A stretch of DNA of 64,000 nucleotides from Tropicibacter sp. Alg240-R139 (lineage in GTDB: Bacteria > Pseudomonadota > Alphaproteobacteria > Rhodobacterales > Rhodobacteraceae), in the NCBI RefSeq assembly GCF_900537075.1, contig NZ_UNRA01000004.1:194572-258571 (forward strand), written 5' to 3'. A program made the position numbers and the translations under genes. This document shows positions 7,442 through 16,784 of the stretch, piece by piece. Every line of letters starts with the position of its first letter. Position 1 is the first letter of the stretch. Under the pieces are notes generated by a model. It saw only the letters and a program-made list of their open reading frames with translations. It was not told the origin of the DNA and made no database searches.

Positions 7442-8650
7442 TTATTCGGCGCGAGAGGTCGCGCCGCTTTGTGTTTCAGCGTCCTTGACCTCTTCCAGCC
7501 AATTGGGGTGATGTTCGCGGGCCCATTGTTCTTCGACCTTGCCAGTGCTCATGGCGTCGAAGGCGCCTTCCATCCCGACCGAGCCGAGATAGATGTGTGC
7601 AAAGATGATGGCGAGGAAGCCATAGGCGACCATGACGTGCCACACTTGGGCATATTGCATCTCTTCATGGGGTGACATCTGTTCGGGCAGGTTCAGCCCT
7701 ATGAATTCAGGGAGGCCGGTTGCATTTGCAAGCACAAAGGTCTTGGCAAACATCGGCATCTCGAACGGAAAGAGCAGAGATAGACCAGACAGGCTGATCG
7801 ACACGCCAAGGATCACGCAGGCCCAGAAGATCAATTTTTGCCCAGCGTTGAACTTGCGAGCAGGCGGGTGCGAGCCCTTTGTGAACAATCCACCGCCAGC
7901 GGCGAGCCATTTCAGATCAAGCTTGTTGGGAATATTGTGGGCGATCCAGTTCACTGTGATGATCAACAGTCCCAACATAAAGGCCCAGGCAATGTTGTTA
8001 TGCAGCCACTTGCAGCCCTGCGCGATCATGGCAAAGCCGTCGTGGCCAAAAAGCGGGATCAGGAAGTCGCGGCCATAGAGCGTGATCAACCCCGTGGCGC
8101 CAAGGATCAGGAAGGAGCCGCCAAACAGCCAATGGCCAAAGCGCTCAAAGCCGTTGAAACGCAGGATGCGGCGGCCGGTGCGCTCGCCTTCGATGCGGAT
8201 CTTGCCGCGCAGGATGAAGAAAAGGATCAGAAGGCCAAGCATCCCGCCAAGGATGTAGGTTCCATAGGTACGCAGGGGCCCAGTGCGGAAAGTGAGCCAC
8301 CACATGCCGCCGTCCTGAATGATCACATCTGCGGCAGGGCCACGGGACGAAACGGTGATGTCGGCCGAGCCATAGCGCAGGGACCGATAAAGATCGCTGT
8401 CAGAGGCGACGCCGCGTGTACCGAGTTGGCCGATCAAGGCCTCGGTGTTGCTGGCACCTGTGTTGGAGGATCGATAGTCGTCGTCGACTTTTTCCCCGCG
8501 CTGTCGAGCCATGATGTCCTCGAGCGTGGTGGCACCGCCCGTTTCAGCGCGCGGAATTGCATCTGCTGGAGGCACGACGCTTTGCGCCACAGCACTGGTT
8601 ACACCAAAAACAATTGCCAGCAGAAGGATCAAAAGCCTGAAAGTGATCAT
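7442..8650 (-). CDS. fdhC: Formate dehydrogenase gamma subunit (cytochrome b556)
   Basis: A 402-residue membrane subunit. The start at ATG 8650 has AGGAAC before it and gives a signal peptide (MITFRLLILLLAIVFGVTSAVAQ); the frame upstream of it is read-through of the intergenic region. A periplasmic N-terminal part (about 25-140) is followed by hydrophobic segments near 145-165, 190-215, 235-260, 290-315 and 355-375. Histidines in the helices (HWLFGG, WLHNNIAW, WHVMVAYGF) are candidates for haem b ligands. It should anchor FdhAB and pass electrons to the quinone pool or to the adjacent cytochromes. It lies downstream of fdhB after a 188-base gap with hairpins. Confidence 0.88.
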   Translation of the reverse strand: MITFRLLILLLAIVFGVTSAVAQSVVPPADAIPRAETGGATTLEDIMARQRGEKVDDDYRSSNTGASNTEALIGQLGTRGVASDSDLYRSLRYGSADITVSSRGPAADVIIQDGGMWWLTFRTGPLRTYGTYILGGMLGLLILFFILRGKIRIEGERTGRRILRFNGFERFGHWLFGGSFLILGATGLITLYGRDFLIPLFGHDGFAMIAQGCKWLHNNIAWAFMLGLLIITVNWIAHNIPNKLDLKWLAAGGGLFTKGSHPPARKFNAGQKLIFWACVILGVSISLSGLSLLFPFEMPMFAKTFVLANATGLPEFIGLNLPEQMSPHEEMQYAQVWHVMVAYGFLAIIFAHIYLGSVGMEGAFDAMSTGKVEEQWAREHHPNWLEEVKDAETQSGATSRAE

Positions 8651-8743
8651 GGCCTGGTTCCTATTGATACAGGTTTCGAGTTCTTTTGCGCCAATCTCCC
8701 AACCTTTGCGGCTGGAAACGCTCCGATCGCGGTATTGCGGGAC

Positions 8744-8788
8744 AAGAAAATTACAAATTTTCTTACCAAGAATTTTTGTAAAATTCTT
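8744..8788. repeat. AT-rich twin-hairpin element, copy A
   Basis: Two back-to-back hairpins: AAGAAAATT-ACA-AATTTTCTT (8744-8764) and AAGAATTTT-TGT-AAAATTCTT (8768-8788), each a perfect 9-bp stem with a 3-base loop. The loop centres are 24 bases apart. Copies B and C are at 41369-41415 and 44832-44878. Confidence 0.75.
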
Positions 8789-8802
8789 GCACCGAGTGTG
8801 GC

Positions 8803-8828
8803 CAACGACGGGGCCTTTCCCGTCGTTG
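8803..8828 (-). terminator. GC hairpin between fdhB and fdhC
   Basis: A perfect 10-bp stem (CAACGACGGG / CCCGTCGTTG) with a 6-base loop lies 10 bases after the fdhB stop on the minus strand. No T-run follows. It may end part of the fdhAB transcripts or protect their 3' end, which would make fdhC less expressed. Confidence 0.45.
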
Positions 8829-8838
8829 ACCTTGTTTT

Positions 8839-9432
8839 TTAGCCGCCTTTTTGTTCGTAGGCGGTTCCCCAGCCCCAAGCGCCAGAGCCAAAACCGCGCG
8901 CCACGACGCGTTCTCGGTAGATGGCCGACACCACGTCGCCGTCACCGGCGAGCAGGGCCTTGGTGGCGCACATCTCGGCGCACAGCGGCAGCTTGCCCTC
9001 GGCGATCCGGTTGCGGCCATATTTGGCGAACTCGGCGGTGGAGTGGTTCTCTTCGGGGCCACCGGCGCAGAAGGTACATTTGTCCATCTTGCCGCGTGAG
9101 CCGAAGTTGCCCGCCTGCGGATATTGCGGCGCGCCAAAGGGGCACGCGTAGAAGCAATAGCCACAACCGATGCACAGGTCCTTGGAGTGCAGAACCACGC
9201 CTTCCTCGTTCTGGTAGAAACAATCCACCGGACACACCGCCATGCAGGGCGCGTCAGAACAGTGCATGCAGGCTACGGAAATCGACCGTTCACCGGGTTT
9301 ACCATCATTGATGGTTACCACGCGGCGGCGGTTGATGCCCCAGGGCACTTCATGTTCGTTCTTACAGGCCGTGACACAGGCATTGCATTCGATGCAGCGT
9401 TCAGAGTCACAAAGAAACTTTGCTCTTGCCAT
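8839..9432 (-). CDS. fdhB: Formate dehydrogenase beta subunit (4Fe-4S ferredoxin)
   Basis: A 197-residue Fe-S electron-transfer subunit. Four cysteine clusters are visible: CIECNACVTAC (about 13-23), CMHCSDAPCMAVC (about 55-67), CIGCGYCFYAC (about 87-97), and CTFCAGG (about 118) with partner cysteines in CAEMCATKAL (about 151-155). This matches the FDH-N/FDH3 type beta subunit, which passes electrons from FdhA to FdhC. It starts 12 bases after fdhA, with GGAGGA before the ATG. It lacks the C-terminal membrane helix of E. coli FdnH, fitting the short soluble form. Confidence 0.92.
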   Translation of the reverse strand: MARAKFLCDSERCIECNACVTACKNEHEVPWGINRRRVVTINDGKPGERSISVACMHCSDAPCMAVCPVDCFYQNEEGVVLHSKDLCIGCGYCFYACPFGAPQYPQAGNFGSRGKMDKCTFCAGGPEENHSTAEFAKYGRNRIAEGKLPLCAEMCATKALLAGDGDVVSAIYRERVVARGFGSGAWGWGTAYEQKGG

Positions 9433-9444
9433 GTTGGGTCCTCC

Positions 9445-12339
9445 TTACGCTGTCCAGATTTTGCAGAGAGTGGTCTTGGTCTCTTGCATCTGGGTCACTG
9501 AATCATAGCCATAGGTCTGCGCCGTGTTCGAGCTTTCGCCCAGCACATAAGGATCAGCGCCCGAGGGGTATTTGTGCCTCAGATCCTCTCCCTGGAAATG
9601 GCCTCCGAAATGGAATGGCATGAACGCCACCCCGGCTCCGACCCGTTCGGTCAGCATCGCCATCACTTTGACTTTGCCACCCTCAGGGCCTTCGACCCAG
9701 ACCTGAGAGCCATCCCGAATGCCAAGGTTGTTGGCATCGCGTGGATTGATCTCGACGAACATGTCTTGCTGTAGTTCGGCAAGCCAGGGGTTCGACCGGC
9801 TCTCTTCGCCGCCGCCTTCGTATTCCACCAGGCGACCAGACGTCAGGATTATCGGGTAGTCCTTTGAAAAGTCGTTCTTCTGGATCGACGCATAAAGGGT
9901 CGGCAGGCGATAGCTCTGACGGTCCTCGTAGGTGGGATAGTCCTCCACCAGATCGCGACGCGGCGTATAGAGCGGCTCGCGGTGGATCGGGATCGGATCC
10001 GGGAAAGTCCAGACCACGGCGCGGGCCTTGGCGTTGCCAAAGGGGGCACAGCCGTGTTCGATCGCAACCCGCTGGATGCCGCCCGACAGGTCGGTCTTCC
10101 AGTTGGTCTTGGGACCGGCAACCGCGTCGATTGAGGCGCGTTCATCGTCGGTCAGATCGCCGTCCCAGCCCAGATCCATCAGCATCTGCATTGTGAATTC
10201 AGGATAGCCATCCTGAATTTCGGAGCCCGCTGAGTAGACCCCTTCGGCCAGCAGGTTGGAACCATCACGCTCCACGCCAAAGCGGGCGCGGAAGGTCAGG
10301 CCACCCTCGGCCACCGGTTTGGACATGTCATAGAGGTTTGGTGTCCCCGGGTGACCCATCTCGGCGGTGCCCCAGCAGGGCCATGGCAGACCATAATAGT
10401 CACCATCTGCCGGTCCACCATTGGCGCGCAGCGTGGTGCGGTCAAAGGTGTGCTGGTTCGCCATATGCAGCTTGAGCCGGTCCGGATCCTGCCCAGTATA
10501 CCCGATGGTCCAGAGACCGCGGTTGAACTCTCGCGTGATGCTTTCGACGTTTGGCGTTTCCGGATTGTCCATCTCGATGTTGCGGAACAGGCGATCTGCC
10601 CACCCGAACTTGTTGGCGAATTTGGCCATGATGACCTCATCCGGCAAACTCTCGAATAGGGGATCGACAACCTTGTCGCGCCACTGGAACGAGCGGTTGG
10701 ACGCAGTGACAGACCCACGGGTTTCAAACTGCGTACACGCAGGCAGCAGGTAAACACCGTCTGTGCGATCATGCAGAACGGCCGAGACAGTCGGGTAGGG
10801 ATCAACCACCACCAGCATGTCCAGCTGTTCCATCGCCGTCTTCATCTCAGGCCCGCGCGTTTGCGAGTTCGGGGCGTGACCCCAGAGCACCATGGCCCGA
10901 ACCTTGTTCGGCTGGTCCATGTTGTCGACGTCTTCGAGAACCCCGTCGATCCAGCGACTGACCGGGATGCCGCGCTCATTCTGGAGCGACTTGTCCTTGC
11001 CGTCCTTGTCCTTGATGGAATCGAACTGGCTGGCAAGCCATTCGGGCTCTTCCTCCCAGACTCGCGCCCAGTGACCCCATGCACCTTTGGACAGGCCATA
11101 ATAGCCGGGCAGGGTGTGGGACAAAACGCCCAAATCGGTCGCGCCCTGCACGTTGTCGTGGCCGCGGAAGATGTTGGTGCCGCCACCGCTGGTGCCCATG
11201 TTGCCAAGGGCCAGTTGCAGGATGCAGTAGGCGCGGGTGTTGTTGTTGCCATTGGTGTGCTGCGTGCCACCCATGCACCAGATCACCGTGCCGGGACGGT
11301 TGTTTGCCATGGTGCGCGCCACGCGGCGCAATTGGGTTCCCGGCGTGCCGGTGACGCGTTCGACCTCTTCCGGGTTCCATTTGCGCACTTCTTCGCGGAT
11401 TTGGTCCATGCCCCAGACACGGGTGCGGATGAACTCTTTGTCCTCCCAGCTGTTTTCAAAGATATGCCACAGGATGCCCCAGACCAGGGCAACGTCGGTG
11501 CCCGGGCGGAAGCGGACATATTCATCAGCATGGGCTGCGGTGCGCGTAAAGCGCGGGTCGCAGACGATGAGCGGTGCGTTGTTCTGCTCTTTCGCGCGCA
11601 GAACGTGCAACAGCGAGACGGGGTGCGCCTCGGCCGGGTTGCCGCCGATGATGAAGATGGCCTTGGAATTGTGGATGTCATTGTAGCTGTTGGTCATGGC
11701 GCCGTAGCCCCATGTGTTGGCCACACCCGCAACAGTGGTCGAGTGACAGATACGGGCCTGGTGATCCACGTTGTTCGTGCCCCAATAGGCGGCGAACTTG
11801 CGGAACAGATAGGCCTGTTCGTTGTTGTGCTTGGCTGATCCCAGCCAATACACGCTGTCAGGTCCGCTCTCGCTGCGGATATTCATCATGCCGTCGCCGA
11901 TCTCATCAATCGCCTGTTCCCAGCTGATGCGCTTCCACTCGCCACCCTCTTTTTTCATCGGGTATTTGAGGCGGCGTTCGCCGTGTGCGTGTTCACGCAC
12001 CGACGCACCCTTGGCGCAATGGGCGCCCAGGTTAAAGGGGCTGTCCCAACCGGGCTCTTGCCCGATCCAGACGCCGCTGGAAACCTCGGCCACCACGGTG
12101 CAGCCGACGGAACAATGGGTACAAACGGATTTGACTGTCTCGACGGCCCTGGTCGCCGCTGTCTGGGCGCTGGCCTGTGTCACGGTTCCACCCGTGGCAC
12201 TGATCGCGGCAAGGCCACCGATCGCCAGACCCGAGCCACGCAGGAATGCGCGACGGTCGACGGTTTTCTCGCCGACCTGGGACAGGATACTTGTCCGCTG
12301 GGGGCGTCTCGCAACCCCGTTGGTCTTTTTCCTTAGCAT
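9445..12339 (-). CDS. fdhA: Formate dehydrogenase alpha subunit, Mo/W-bis-MGD, Tat-exported
   Basis: A 964-residue catalytic subunit oxidising formate to CO2. A twin-arginine signal (DRRAFLRGSG, residues 28-37) precedes a hydrophobic stretch, so it is exported folded. The 4Fe-4S site uses Cys73, Cys76, Cys80 and Cys108 (CTHCSVGC ... HCAKG). The metal ligand position is Cys198 in ARICHS, that is cysteine and not selenocysteine, so no internal UGA is needed. The start is supported by GGGAGG before the ATG. Neighbouring tupBCA suggests tungsten may fill the pterin site; molybdenum cannot be excluded. Accessory genes for maturation precede it on the same strand. Confidence 0.94.
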   Translation of the reverse strand: MLRKKTNGVARRPQRTSILSQVGEKTVDRRAFLRGSGLAIGGLAAISATGGTVTQASAQTAATRAVETVKSVCTHCSVGCTVVAEVSSGVWIGQEPGWDSPFNLGAHCAKGASVREHAHGERRLKYPMKKEGGEWKRISWEQAIDEIGDGMMNIRSESGPDSVYWLGSAKHNNEQAYLFRKFAAYWGTNNVDHQARICHSTTVAGVANTWGYGAMTNSYNDIHNSKAIFIIGGNPAEAHPVSLLHVLRAKEQNNAPLIVCDPRFTRTAAHADEYVRFRPGTDVALVWGILWHIFENSWEDKEFIRTRVWGMDQIREEVRKWNPEEVERVTGTPGTQLRRVARTMANNRPGTVIWCMGGTQHTNGNNNTRAYCILQLALGNMGTSGGGTNIFRGHDNVQGATDLGVLSHTLPGYYGLSKGAWGHWARVWEEEPEWLASQFDSIKDKDGKDKSLQNERGIPVSRWIDGVLEDVDNMDQPNKVRAMVLWGHAPNSQTRGPEMKTAMEQLDMLVVVDPYPTVSAVLHDRTDGVYLLPACTQFETRGSVTASNRSFQWRDKVVDPLFESLPDEVIMAKFANKFGWADRLFRNIEMDNPETPNVESITREFNRGLWTIGYTGQDPDRLKLHMANQHTFDRTTLRANGGPADGDYYGLPWPCWGTAEMGHPGTPNLYDMSKPVAEGGLTFRARFGVERDGSNLLAEGVYSAGSEIQDGYPEFTMQMLMDLGWDGDLTDDERASIDAVAGPKTNWKTDLSGGIQRVAIEHGCAPFGNAKARAVVWTFPDPIPIHREPLYTPRRDLVEDYPTYEDRQSYRLPTLYASIQKNDFSKDYPIILTSGRLVEYEGGGEESRSNPWLAELQQDMFVEINPRDANNLGIRDGSQVWVEGPEGGKVKVMAMLTERVGAGVAFMPFHFGGHFQGEDLRHKYPSGADPYVLGESSNTAQTYGYDSVTQMQETKTTLCKIWTA

Positions 12340-12498
12340 TTCTTTCCTCCCTTGCTGGCCACGTATCGTGGCTGGCTTGGTACTCTCTCCCTAAAACCGG
12401 GGATCAAGGGCCTCTCGCTACCTCTCTCTCCGGGGTGACTGGCGTCCGGCGGGGCCGGGCGGCGTCTTTTGTGTGTCCGCGCTGGGCGCGAAGAGGTG

Positions 12499-12687
12499 TC
12501 AGAAACGGGCGCTATCGAGATAGGCGCGGGTGTGCGCGGTATCCTGAATGCGGGTTTCGTTCACCGGCGGTTCGGCGGCTTCGGCCTTACCACTCAACGT
12601 GGCCGCAGCAACGGCAGCGGGCGCTGCGGTTCCGGCCAGTTTCAGGAAGTCGCGGCGGGTTGCGCCACTTTCCTCTGGTTTGCTCAT
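12499..12687 (-). CDS. Formate dehydrogenase region Tat-signal protein
   Basis: A 62-residue protein starting at ATG 12687 after AAAGGAG. Nearly the whole N-terminal half is a Tat signal (ATRRDFLKLAG at residues 9-19, then an Ala-rich stretch), followed by a short tail EPPVNETRIQDTAHTRAYLDSARF-like. It corresponds to the small Tat proteins repeatedly found just before fdhA (the 'formate dehydrogenase region TAT target' family). The role is unknown; it may be a small subunit or help FdhA export. The longer open frame from 12930 runs antiparallel into the TorD-like gene in another frame and is not the start. Confidence 0.85.
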   Translation of the reverse strand: MSKPEESGATRRDFLKLAGTAAPAAVAAATLSGKAEAAEPPVNETRIQDTAHTRAYLDSARF

Positions 12688-12745
12688 GGGAGTCTCCTTT
12701 CCCTTGGCAGTTATGGCACCCTGACGGGCACCGGTTGGTGGCGGG

Positions 12746-13360
12746 TCAATCCGCCGACATTCGAAAGCCGTCGCGCTCGATCTCCATGAACACCCGGCCG
12801 GCTGCGCCGACCGAAGCATAGAGAACCGAGTGTTCGGCAGCTTCGAGATCTGAATAAAAATGCCCGGCCCAGGGGCCGATGTGTTTGTTGTAGAACGCTT
12901 TTTGAGCGTCGAGCGGGGCGGGAGCACCAAAACGACCCACGATAAGCCCGGCCATCATCTCCATCAGAGAGGCGATGTTGTCTTCGGGTTCATAGACGTT
13001 GGGCGCGCGGGTGATGGTGCGTGCGGCCATGTCGTTGCGCAGTTGCGCCAGCGGCTTTTCGTTCAGGAACCCGGTGAGGTAGTAGCTGGCGTAGGGCAGC
13101 AACTCACCCCGACCCAGACCGATGAAGAGCGCGTTGAACTCGCGTTCAGCGGCGGCGGGTTTGGTAACATGGGCGACACGAGACAGCGCCGTGATGGCTT
13201 TGCCCAAATCTGTGTCGCCGCCGGTCAGGCCTGCGATCTGGTCCAGCAGAATCTGGTCCGGGGGACCGGCCAGGACCAGCCCGAGGAAGTTGTAAAAGTC
13301 GGCGCGCAGCCGGTCTTCCTCGGAGGTGGTCGTTGTTGGCTGCTGTTGGGCTGTGACCAT
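12746..13360 (-). CDS. TorD/DmsD-family chaperone for formate dehydrogenase
   Basis: A 204-residue cytoplasmic all-helical protein. The family signature LLPYASYYLTGF is near residues 86-97, followed by EPEDNIASLMEMMAGL (about 122-137), matching the E-P-x-D-H/N motif of redox enzyme maturation proteins. Such chaperones bind the Tat signal and help insert the molybdopterin cofactor before export. It lies between DUF3306 and the small Tat protein, with short spacers, in the fdh operon, so FdhA is the likely client. Confidence 0.88.
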   Translation of the reverse strand: MVTAQQQPTTTTSEEDRLRADFYNFLGLVLAGPPDQILLDQIAGLTGGDTDLGKAITALSRVAHVTKPAAAEREFNALFIGLGRGELLPYASYYLTGFLNEKPLAQLRNDMAARTITRAPNVYEPEDNIASLMEMMAGLIVGRFGAPAPLDAQKAFYNKHIGPWAGHFYSDLEAAEHSVLYASVGAAGRVFMEIERDGFRMSAD

Positions 13361-13363
13361 GGA

Positions 13364-13993
13364 TTATCCTTCGAATTCAAACCGCATACGGCGCGGCGTG
13401 GGAGAGTGCAGGGTGAGTTCGTCAGGTGCAGGTTCTTCGCCAACCCCTGACGGGGTCACCTCATCGCCCGCGTCGGATGCATGCGCATCCTCCGTCAGTG
13501 CCGCCGGTGGTGTGGCTTCGTCCTGGTCGGGGAGACTGGCGGAGATGTCGTCGGCCAGATCTTCGGCGGTGGTGTTTTCTTCGGGAACTTCGTCGGCCTT
13601 GGCCAGTGCTTCGACATGGGCCAGCATGCCCTTGCCGACCTGATAGGTGGTTTGCAGGTTTTCAATCACACAAGCCGCGTCGGTATAGTCTTCGCCATAG
13701 TCCACCAGTCCATCGACATTGGCCAGCACCGGGTTGAGCCGCCAGAGCCTGCGCAGAGCGCGGCGACGGAGGCGGTCGGGCACCGCTTTGGCCATAAAAC
13801 CTGACACGTCATCGCCCATTTGCAGGCCGTCTGGGTCGGGAAGGTTCAGATCGGCGAGAATCTCGGCATCACTGCGCTCGTCGACCTCCATCTCCGTGTC
13901 TTCCTGTTGCAAGGCCAGGGCACTCTCGTCCGCTTCTGTCTCGGCCTGAACGGCCGCTTTGCGCTTGCTCCAGAAATCGCGGGCTTGGGTCAT
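13364..13993 (-). CDS. DUF3306 domain protein
   Basis: A 209-residue acidic cytoplasmic protein. The N-terminus FWSKRKAAV and the block LNLPDPDGLQMGDDVSGFM (about 49-67) followed by VPDRLRRRALRRLWRLNPVLANVDGLVDYGEDYTD (about 71-105) are the recognisable DUF3306 core. The C-terminal 90 residues are low-complexity, rich in Glu, Asp and Ala. Its start overlaps the stop of the DUF3305 gene (ATGA), so the two are co-translated. DUF3305/3306 pairs are regularly linked with formate dehydrogenase genes, but no function is established. Confidence 0.8.
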   Translation of the reverse strand: MTQARDFWSKRKAAVQAETEADESALALQQEDTEMEVDERSDAEILADLNLPDPDGLQMGDDVSGFMAKAVPDRLRRRALRRLWRLNPVLANVDGLVDYGEDYTDAACVIENLQTTYQVGKGMLAHVEALAKADEVPEENTTAEDLADDISASLPDQDEATPPAALTEDAHASDAGDEVTPSGVGEEPAPDELTLHSPTPRRMRFEFEG

Positions 13994-14544
13994 TGCAAGA
14001 CCTTCCTGGGTGCCCTGTAGACATCCGATGTCTGCCTAATCCTTTGATCGCCTTTGCCGTCTTCGGATAAATCCACGCGGGACTTGTCGCGGCGGCGTTT
14101 GACGAATGTTTCCGGTTGGTAGTGTTCCATTGCGAAATCACGAACCCAGGCGATCAGGCCCGGTGTCATCGGGATTTTTTCAACGATGTCCTCGCCGGTG
14201 TCGGCGTAATCCTGACCCTCGAAGGGTGAAGCAGTCACCAGCACAGCTTCAAGCGGCGGGTCTCCATCGCGTTCTTCGCGCAGAACCAGATAGATCGAGG
14301 GCTGGCCGTCGGCCAAATTGGTGACATAGGCTTCGGCCTCGGCCGCCCAGAGCGTAAGAGGAAGGGTGGCGGCGTGGTAGTCCACAACCGCCCCCTCGTG
14401 GCGCACCATGACCCAATCCGCAGGGCCAGCACCTGGAAGCACCGCAACAGCCTTCCACGTCCATTTGGCCCAGCGGGTCACGCCGGGTGACTTCCGGACG
14501 ACCACGCCCAGAGGCATTTGTATGTGAATAGCGGCCTGCGCCAC
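13990..14544 (-). CDS. DUF3305 domain protein
   Basis: A 184-residue protein and the first gene of the fdh operon on the minus strand. The opening IQMPLGVVVRKSPGVTRWAKWTWKAVAVLPGA is typical of DUF3305, and the C-terminal region is basic (VKRRRDKSRVDL near residues 150-160). A GGGGAGGAG stretch precedes the ATG. It is coupled to DUF3306 by a 4-base overlap. The role is unknown; presence at the head of the operon suggests an early maturation or assembly step. It is divergent from the Fe-S protein at 14838. Confidence 0.8.
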   Translation of the reverse strand: MAQAAIHIQMPLGVVVRKSPGVTRWAKWTWKAVAVLPGAGPADWVMVRHEGAVVDYHAATLPLTLWAAEAEAYVTNLADGQPSIYLVLREERDGDPPLEAVLVTASPFEGQDYADTGEDIVEKIPMTPGLIAWVRDFAMEHYQPETFVKRRRDKSRVDLSEDGKGDQRIRQTSDVYRAPRKVLQ

Positions 14545-14837
14545 GATCTCCTCCCCGAAAGGCTCTCCCCTTCCTTCCGTAAGGGGAACTATAAACGGAA
14601 CAGGCAGTCTGCCAAGCCCTGCAGCGGCTTATGTGGACATTTGATTGTTACATTTTTTGGCGTAATGGCAGAATGCTGTATCGTATAACGCCACATGTAG
14701 CGTTTGGTGGTTTCAGGGAAAGGGCGGCCTGTGAAAACGTGACTTGGGTGCAGCGCAGGGTTTACCCGTGTGCTGTCCTGGGCCTAGGCTACGGCCAGGA
14801 GAAGAGCGGTTCGCGTTGCGTGATCCAAGGGGAGAAC
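14545..14837. promoter_or_regulatory. Divergent intergenic region of the formate dehydrogenase locus
   Basis: About 290 bases between DUF3305 (minus) and the Fe-S protein (plus). It must hold both promoters. An AT-richer part lies near 14630-14700. No perfect FNR box (TTGAT-N4-ATCAA) or ModE-type palindrome could be seen. The open frame entering from 14631 is not taken as coding because it lacks family-like sequence. Confidence 0.5.
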
Positions 14838-16784
14838 ATGGTCAAGTCATTGATTTTATGCGACTGCGCAGGGTCGCAGCATCTGGACGTAACCGCCATC
14901 GAGGCGGGGTGTGGGCTGAGGTGCAGTAGGGTTCACACGGCGCTTTGCACCACTGAACTGTCTGCGGTCGAGAGTGCTTTGCGTGGTGGTGAGGTGCTGA
15001 TCGCCTGCCAACAGGAACGCGCGACGTTCGAGGCATTGGCGGAGGATATGGAGGTTGACCTGCCCGGCTTTGTCGATCTGCGCGATCGCGCCGGATGGGG
15101 GGAAGGCGAAGCAGGTCCGAAAATGGCAGCACTTGCGGCCGAGGCGCTGTTGCCAACCCCCGAGACGCCTGCAGTGGATGTGATCAGCGAAGGCGTCTGT
15201 TTTGTTGTTGGACCGGGTGAGGTGGTTGAGCCGCTGGCGTTCAAGTTGGGACCGGTTCTGGCGGTGACAGTTTTGATCACGGATGAAGCCGAGGTGACGC
15301 CGTCTGAGACCTTCGACGTGATCCGGGGACAGGTGCGGCAGGTGCACGGCGCATTGGGTGGGTTTGAGATCCACATTGACCGCTTGCAGATGATCGAACC
15401 GGCGGGGCGTGGGGCGCAAGCGTTAAGCACGCCTCGGGACGGTGCACGTTCGGCTTGTGACATTGTGATTGATCTGACGGGCGGCCCGTCTTTGGTGCCC
15501 GGACCAGAAAAGCGCGAGGGGTATTTGCGTGCGGACCCACGCGATCCGGTGGCCGTGGCTGATTTGGCGTTTGAGGCGGTGCAGATGACCGGCACCTTTG
15601 AAAAACCTTTGTATGTGCGGGTCGAGGAAACGCTCTGCGCCCATTCCCGTGCCGAGCAAGTGGGATGTTCGAACTGTCTGGACATCTGCCCGACCGGGGC
15701 GATCACGTCGGCGGGCGATTATGTGGCGATTGATCCGATGGTTTGTGCCGGGTGTGGGGCGTGCTCGGCGCTGTGTCCGTCGAGCGCAATTACATATCAG
15801 GATCCGGGTGTCGGCTTTGTTTTGGCACGGATGCAGATACTGGCGCGTAGCTATCGCAAGGGTGGGGGCGTTGCGCCGCGGCTGTTGGTGCATGATGCGC
15901 ATGGTGCCGAGATGGTCCGGCTCGCGGCGCGTTTTGGGCGTGGGTTACCTGCGGATGTTATCCCGATGGAATTGCAGGTGATTTCCGGCTTTGGTCATGC
16001 AGAGATGCTAGCTGGTCTGGCGCATGGGTTTGCGCAGGTCCAAGTGTTGCTTGCCCCAACCACCGAACGGGCTGCGCTGGACCGGGAGTTGGCCTTGGCC
16101 AAGGCGATTGGGGGAACGGGCAAGCTGGGGCTGATTGACGTGGTCGACCCCGACGCGCTGTCCGATTTGCTGTATGAAGCAGACGTCCCCAAGCCGCTGA
16201 AAGATCCGGTGCTGCCCTTAGGCAATCGACGTCAGATCGCGCGGCTGGCGGCGCAGGCATTGAACCCCGGCGGCGAGACGCTGACCTTGCCCGAAGGTGC
16301 GCCCTATGGGGCGGTGTCGGTGAATACTGACAGTTGCACCTTGTGCCTGAGCTGCGTTTCGCTGTGCCCGTCGGGGGCGTTGATCGACAACCCGGATATG
16401 CCGCAGTTGAATTTCCAAGAGGACGCCTGTTTGCAATGTGGCATGTGTCAGACGATCTGCCCGGAAACGGCGATCACGTTGGTGCCCCAACTTGACCTGA
16501 GTGATGGGGCATTAAGCCAGCGGGTGCTGAACGAGGAAGAACCTTTTGCCTGTGTCGAATGCGGGTCGCTTTTTGGGGTAAAATCGACGATTGAGCGCGT
16601 CATGGACAAGCTGGCGGGCGTCAATCCGATGTTTGCGACGTCAGATCAGGCGCGGGTGATGCAGATGTGTGATGACTGCCGGGTCGAGGCACAGTTTCAC
16701 ATCGAAAACAACCCATTCCAGGCGGCTCCTAAACCGCGCGTCGTACGAACCGAGGATTATTTCAGCAAACGCAAGGATCACTGA
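14838..16784 (+). CDS. Multi-cluster 4Fe-4S protein of the formate dehydrogenase locus
   Basis: A 648-residue protein starting at ATG 14838 with GGGGAGAAC before it. It contains two double-ferredoxin blocks: Cys motifs near residues 267-285 (CSNCLDIC) and 302-315 (CAGCGACSALC), then near 499-510 (CTLCLSCVSLC) and 530-542 (CLQCGMCQTIC). A C-terminal pair, CVECG (about 571) and CDDC (about 610), may bind a further centre. No signal peptide is seen, so it is probably cytoplasmic. It may supply electrons or reduce cofactors during formate dehydrogenase maturation, or link the enzyme to cytoplasmic carriers. Its 3' end overlaps the convergent cytochrome gene by 7 bases. Confidence 0.78.
   Translation: MVKSLILCDCAGSQHLDVTAIEAGCGLRCSRVHTALCTTELSAVESALRGGEVLIACQQERATFEALAEDMEVDLPGFVDLRDRAGWGEGEAGPKMAALAAEALLPTPETPAVDVISEGVCFVVGPGEVVEPLAFKLGPVLAVTVLITDEAEVTPSETFDVIRGQVRQVHGALGGFEIHIDRLQMIEPAGRGAQALSTPRDGARSACDIVIDLTGGPSLVPGPEKREGYLRADPRDPVAVADLAFEAVQMTGTFEKPLYVRVEETLCAHSRAEQVGCSNCLDICPTGAITSAGDYVAIDPMVCAGCGACSALCPSSAITYQDPGVGFVLARMQILARSYRKGGGVAPRLLVHDAHGAEMVRLAARFGRGLPADVIPMELQVISGFGHAEMLAGLAHGFAQVQVLLAPTTERAALDRELALAKAIGGTGKLGLIDVVDPDALSDLLYEADVPKPLKDPVLPLGNRRQIARLAAQALNPGGETLTLPEGAPYGAVSVNTDSCTLCLSCVSLCPSGALIDNPDMPQLNFQEDACLQCGMCQTICPETAITLVPQLDLSDGALSQRVLNEEEPFACVECGSLFGVKSTIERVMDKLAGVNPMFATSDQARVMQMCDDCRVEAQFHIENNPFQAAPKPRVVRTEDYFSKRKDH

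Noticed and set aside
11740-11760. Possible selenocysteine at the FdhA metal site
   Set aside because: The codon at the ligand position is for cysteine (ARICHS), with no in-frame TGA, so no Sec insertion is needed.
10771-11838. Plus-strand open frame of 355 codons opposite fdhA
   Set aside because: Antisense shadow of the formate dehydrogenase alpha gene.
14631-14837. N-terminal extension of the Fe-S protein by 69 codons
   Set aside because: The extension has no family resemblance and a good ribosome binding site precedes ATG 14838.
14545-14837. FNR/anaerobox in the divergent fdh promoter region
   Set aside because: Only loose half-sites (TTGAT without a proper partner) were found.
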